Shown here: one piece after another, positions 5,143-7,679 of the stretch
Position numbering within the stretch: the stretch's first letter is position 1
How the letters are laid out: each line of letters starts with the position of its first letter
From: DASXMX01 sp036794395
Lineage (GTDB): Bacteria > Planctomycetota > Phycisphaerae > Tepidisphaerales > Tepidisphaeraceae
NCBI GenBank assembly: GCA_036794395.1
Contig: DAIRGS010000338.1
Location: forward strand, 1-7,679
Length of the DNA stretch: 7,679 nucleotides
Direction of reading: 5' to 3'
Made by a program: the position numbers and the translations under genes
Notes under the pieces: model-generated
The model's database searches: none
What the model was told of the DNA's origin: nothing
The model's input: the letters and a program-made list of their open reading frames with translations, nothing else

Positions 5143-5171
5143 ATGGAGCAATGTCTAACTGTACCAGTACC
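5143..5171 (-). repeat. Right terminal inverted repeat (29 bp, perfect)
   Basis: Read leftward from 5171 it begins GGTACTGGTACAG and is identical to 366-394 for 29 bases. The plus-strand reading contains ATG at 5151, in frame with the 3' part of the interrupted helicase, so the repeat itself offers that fragment a new start codon. Confidence 0.95.
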
Positions 5172-7187
5172 CCCTCCAGCCTTCTGCTCTGCTACGTCGC
5201 CCACCACGACGACGCCTACAACTGGGCCGAGCGCCGCAAAATCGAACGCCACCCGACTACCGGCGCGGCACAACTTGTCGAAGTGCGCGAGCGGGTGCAG
5301 GAAGTCATCGTCCCGACCTACGTCGATTCGAAGCGCCCCGACGCATCTAAACCAGTCGCCAAACCACCACTATTCACCCGCCTCAAAGACGAAGAGCTTC
5401 TCGCCTACGGCGTCCCCGCTGAATGGCTCACCGACGTCCGTCATGCAACGGAAGACACCATCCTCGATGTGGCCGAGCGACTCCCCTCCGAAGCCTCTGA
5501 AGCCCTCCTCCTGCTCGCCACCGGCGGCACACCGCAACCCGCCGTCACGATGCCACCAGGCGCAGACCCCTTCGCTCACCCCGACGCCCAGCGCCGCTTC
5601 CGCGTCATGACCAATGCCGAAGAGCTCACCGCCGCCCTCGATTACCCGTGGGAAAAGTGGACCGTCTTCCTCCACCCCGCCCAGCGCGACATTATCGAAC
5701 GCAACTACAAAGGCCCCGCCCGCGTCGCCGGCTCGGCCGGTACCGGCAAAACCATCGTCGCCCTCCACCGCGCCGCCTGCCTCGCCCGTAAACACCCCGA
5801 CGCCCGCGTCCTGCTCACCACCTTCTCCGACCCCCTCGCCACCGCCCTCAAAGACCGCCTCGCCATCCTCGTCGGCCAGGAAAAATCCGTACACGACCGC
5901 ATCACCGTCCAATCCATCGACGCCGTCGGCGCTTCCCTCTACGCCCGGCAGTTCGGCCAGCCCAAACTCGCCGACGAACAAACCCTCCGCCGCCTGCTCT
6001 CCGACGCCTCCACATCCATTGGACGCCATTCATTCGCCGACCGCTTCCTCTGGACCGAATGGAACGACGTCGTCGACGCCTGGCAGCTCAAGACCTGGGA
6101 ACAGTACCGCGACGTGGCCCGCCTCGGCCGCAAGACCCGCCTTACCGAAAAACGGCGCCAGCTCCTCTGGCAAATCTTCAGCCGCGTCCGTGACCAACTC
6201 ACCGCCGCCGGCCTCACCACCATGCCCGCCGTCTTCGCCCGCGTAACCGACTCCCTCATTGTGGTGCAGGCTTCCAAGCCTGCATCTTCGGTGGGGCAGA
6301 CATCCCGATCTTCGGTGGGGCAGACATTCTTGTCTGTCCCGAGTCCGAGAGCGGGGGATGTACTCATCCCCCCGAGTGGACTCGGAGATACCCTTACTCC
6401 TAAACCCTACGATTTCGCCGTCGTCGACGAAGCCCAGGACATCAGCGTCTCCCAACTCCGCTTCCTCGCCGCCCTCGCCGGCATCCAGCCCAACGGCCTC
6501 CTCTTCACCGGCGACCTCGGCCAGCGCATCTTCCAGACCCCCTTTTCCTGGAAATCTCTCGGCGTTGACATCCGCGGCCGCTCCCACGTCCTCCGCATCA
6601 ACTACCGAACCTCCCACCAGATCCGTCGTCAGGCCGACCGCCTCCTCCCAACCGTCGTCTCCGACGTCGACGGCAACCCCGAGGATCGCAGCCGCACCAT
6701 CTCCGTCTTCAACGGCCCAGACCCCACCATAAAAATCGAATCCAGCGAATCCAACGAAACCGCCGCCGTCGCAACGTGGCTCAAGCGCCTCCAATCCGAT
6801 GGCATCCACCCCCACGAGATCGGCGTCTTCGTCCGCTCCGCGAATGAATTCCCCCGCGCCCGCCGCGCCGTGGAAGCCGCGTCCATGCGGTGGCGCGAGT
6901 TCGACACCGATGGTGACCCATCCAATAAAGTGGTCATCGGCGCCATGCACGTAGCCAAAGGCCTCGAGTTCAAAGTCGTCGTGGTGATGGCCTGCGACGA
7001 CCAGATCATCCCGTCGCAGCAGCGGATCGAATCCGTAGCCGACGAAGCCGACCTCATGGAGGTCTACGAATCCGAACGTCACCTCCTCTACGTAGCCGCC
7101 ACCCGCGCCCGCGACCACCTCCTCATCACCGCCACCACCCCCGGCTCCGAATTCCTCGCCGATCTCAACACACCATCAACCACGTGA
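5151..7187 (+). CDS. UvrD/Rep-type SF1 helicase, 5'-truncated by the transposon
   Basis: This is the 3' part of the gene begun at 151. Family sequence resumes at 5172 (PSSLLLCYVAHHDDAYNWAE), completing the RelE-like domain. The 5151 start lies in the inverted repeat, and the frame is open back to an ATG at 5067. Numbered on the rebuilt 740-residue protein, motif I GSAGTGKT is at 256-263, motif Ia follows (TFSDPLATALKDRL), motif II DEAQD is at 488-492, then LLFTGDLGQRIF, the NYRTS motif, motif V HVAKGLEFK at about 662 and motif VI YVAATRARDHL at about 709. All ATPase/helicase motifs are present, so the domain could still work if translated. SF1A enzymes of this type translocate 3'-5' on DNA, and the RelE-like domain's role in them is unknown to me. 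About 45 residues of palindromic-repeat translation sit between motifs Ia and II. Codon usage is very C-ending, unlike the cargo genes. Confidence 0.88.
   Translation: MSNCTSTPSSLLLCYVAHHDDAYNWAERRKIERHPTTGAAQLVEVRERVQEVIVPTYVDSKRPDASKPVAKPPLFTRLKDEELLAYGVPAEWLTDVRHATEDTILDVAERLPSEASEALLLLATGGTPQPAVTMPPGADPFAHPDAQRRFRVMTNAEELTAALDYPWEKWTVFLHPAQRDIIERNYKGPARVAGSAGTGKTIVALHRAACLARKHPDARVLLTTFSDPLATALKDRLAILVGQEKSVHDRITVQSIDAVGASLYARQFGQPKLADEQTLRRLLSDASTSIGRHSFADRFLWTEWNDVVDAWQLKTWEQYRDVARLGRKTRLTEKRRQLLWQIFSRVRDQLTAAGLTTMPAVFARVTDSLIVVQASKPASSVGQTSRSSVGQTFLSVPSPRAGDVLIPPSGLGDTLTPKPYDFAVVDEAQDISVSQLRFLAALAGIQPNGLLFTGDLGQRIFQTPFSWKSLGVDIRGRSHVLRINYRTSHQIRRQADRLLPTVVSDVDGNPEDRSRTISVFNGPDPTIKIESSESNETAAVATWLKRLQSDGIHPHEIGVFVRSANEFPRARRAVEAASMRWREFDTDGDPSNKVVIGAMHVAKGLEFKVVVVMACDDQIIPSQQRIESVADEADLMEVYESERHLLYVAATRARDHLLITATTPGSEFLADLNTPSTT
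5172..5179. repeat. Right copy of 8-bp target site duplication
   Basis: CCCTCCAG, identical to 358-365, abuts the right inverted repeat. The codons reading on from it (CCC TCC AGC CTT) are those of the uninterrupted helicase. Confidence 0.93.
6262..6386. repeat. Cluster of palindromic repeats inside the helicase gene
   Basis: There are three hairpin units in a row. TGCAGGCTT-CC-AAGCCTGCA spans 6265-6284. TCTTCGGTGGGGCAGACAT at 6285-6303 is repeated at 6309-6327 with a 24-bp period, the second copy forming a 10-bp stem (6317-6326 with 6331-6340). A third unit has an outer stem CCGAGTCC/GGACTCGG (6339-6346 with 6378-6385) around GGGGGATG-TACT-CATCCCCC (6353-6372). The whole is in frame and encodes a low-complexity insert (SVGQTSRSSVGQTFLSV and following) not expected in helicases. 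I associate such palindromes with planctomycete genomes, where they recur in both genes and gaps. Confidence 0.8.
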
Positions 7188-7547
7188 CCATTCCCGTTTC
7201 ACCGCAAACCAATGTGAGCGCATTCCCCACCTTCGGCATCCCAACCCCCAACCCCGAACCGCCCCTCTCCCCTCTCCGTCCCTCCTGCGCATAACTCCTT
7301 TATTTTGATTGACACCCTCGCGCGCCGCCCCCTTTTCGCCTCTGGTGTAACCATCGACGAACACAACCTTTAGCCGGACCCCAAAAAACCACCAGCGCGC
7401 CAGCCCTCAAAAGAAAAATAAGGACTTACGGCGGCCCCACTCGCAACCCCCGACTCGCTACTGCCAACTCGCAACTCGCAACTTTCCGACAACTGCAACG
7501 AATTGCAACATAATGCAACGTTTCCAGACACGCACCCCGGCTTGCCC
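7188..7547. other. Non-coding stretch between the helicase and rplU
   Basis: No convincing gene on either strand. It holds pyrimidine-rich sequence (7240-7340) and a low-complexity run of CGCAACT-type units (ACTCGCAACTCGCAACT near 7466-7483). Three TGCAAC hexamers then occur at exactly 10-bp spacing (7494-7499, 7504-7509, 7514-7519), about 30 bp before the -35 candidate of rplU. I see no obvious terminator for the helicase. Confidence 0.5.
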
Positions 7548-7574
7548 TTGACATCCCCCCAAATACTAGACAAT
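7548..7574 (+). promoter_or_regulatory. Candidate promoter for rplU
   Basis: TTGACA at 7548-7553 is a perfect -35. The best -10 is GACAAT at 7569-7574 with a short 15-bp spacer, so this is a partial match. It leaves a short leader of about 20 bases before the ATG at 7603. The phased TGCAAC repeats lie just upstream. Confidence 0.4.
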
Positions 7575-7602
7575 CCCCCCTTTTTCCCGATTTCGGAGCA
7601 TC

Positions 7603-7679
7603 ATGTACGCAATTATTGAAGACGGCGGACGGCAGCACAAAGTGACCAGCGGCGACACGATCCTCATCGATCGCCTGCT
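7603..7679 (+). CDS. rplU: 50S ribosomal protein L21, N-terminal part (runs off the window)
   Basis: The 25 visible codons give MYAIIEDGGRQHKVTSGDTI then LIDRL, the conserved start of bacterial ribosomal protein L21, a structural protein of the large subunit that binds 23S rRNA. Most homologues have tyrosine where this one has histidine (GGRQYKV versus GGRQHKV). CGGAG at 7594-7598 lies four bases before the ATG and serves as ribosome binding site. L21 is usually followed by rpmA (L27), which would lie beyond the window. This gene anchors the region as chromosomal. Confidence 0.93.
   Translation, partial: MYAIIEDGGRQHKVTSGDTILIDRL

Larger units (their letters stand above)
366..5171. mobile_element. 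Cargo-carrying IS1-family transposon, 4806 bp
   Basis: The element is bounded by perfect 29-bp inverted repeats starting GGTACTGGTACAG and flanked by the 8-bp direct repeat CCCTCCAG. The ends fit the IS1-family consensus GGnnnTG, and the central transposase at 2103-2930 is of the IS1 DDE type, so ends, duplication length and enzyme agree. Ordinary IS1 elements are under about 1.2 kb. From memory, the ISMhu11 subgroup includes members up to about 4.6 kb, so this may be a large, cargo-bearing relative. I see no second copy of the terminal repeat inside, so it appears to be one unit rather than two flanking ISs. Cargo on the left is a two-TM protein and a coiled-coil/winged-helix-like protein. 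Cargo on the right is a GHKL ATPase, a STAS-like protein, a one-TM protein and a 61-residue ORF. Perfect ends and a perfect duplication suggest a recent insertion. Confidence 0.93.

Noticed and set aside
366..5171. Composite transposon made of two flanking insertion sequences
   Set aside because: Only one transposase is present and the 29-bp end occurs only at the two outer borders, so the interval behaves as one unit.
6262..6386. CRISPR array
   Set aside because: The repeats are only two copies with a 24-bp period, lie inside a coding frame and form different palindromes. There are no spacers or cas genes.
6030..7118. Minus-strand open frame of 362 codons opposite the helicase, and a similar one at 5370-6029
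   Set aside because: They are glycine/valine/glutamate-rich shadows created by the C-ending codons of the helicase, which carries all SF1 motifs on the plus strand.

Overview
The window shows a cargo-carrying IS1-family transposon inserted in a chromosomal helicase gene just upstream of the ribosomal protein gene rplU. The organism is probably a planctomycete or related PVC bacterium. Three things suggest this: the C-rich codon usage of the host genes, an L21 start reading MYAIIEDGGRQ, and palindromic GGGGCAGACA-type repeats inside a coding region (encoding GQTFLSV-like peptides), which I associate with planctomycete genomes. This placement is from memory, not from a search.

Host sequence. 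Positions 151-365 encode the first 72 residues, and 5172-7187 the remainder, of one protein: a RelE/ParE-like N-terminal domain followed by an SF1 UvrD/Rep-type helicase. Removing 366-5171 and one copy of the 8-bp direct repeat CCCTCCAG joins the halves in frame (HKTPS + SLLLCYV) into about 740 residues. About 45 of those residues come from an in-frame cluster of palindromic repeats. After the helicase lies about 415 bp of non-coding DNA with a possible promoter, then the first 25 codons of rplU.

Transposon (366-5171, 4806 bp). It has perfect 29-bp terminal inverted repeats beginning GGTACTG (IS1-family ends are GGnnnTG), an 8-bp target duplication, and one central DDE transposase of IS1 type. 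The left arm has a small two-TM protein and a divergent coiled-coil/winged-helix-like protein, separated by three TCGCTC repeats at 10-bp spacing. It also has a GC-rich stretch rich in hairpins. A 53-residue ribbon-helix-helix protein, too short for most ORF callers, is divergent from the transposase. The two promoters are near mirror images, each with the same candidate operator over its -10 box and each predicted leaderless. The right arm has a leftward operon: GHKL ATPase, STAS-like DUF4325 protein, one-TM protein and a 61-residue ORF whose end overlaps the transposase gene antisense.

Interpretation. The transposase and the RHH protein look like a mobility module under mutual or autoregulation. 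The ATPase/STAS-like/TM operon resembles the anti-sigma/anti-anti-sigma (SpoIIAB/SpoIIAA) pairing joined to a membrane protein. It is a candidate signalling or defence cargo that I do not recognise as a named system. The cargo genes look less GC-rich and less C-ending in codon use than the flanking helicase, consistent with transfer.
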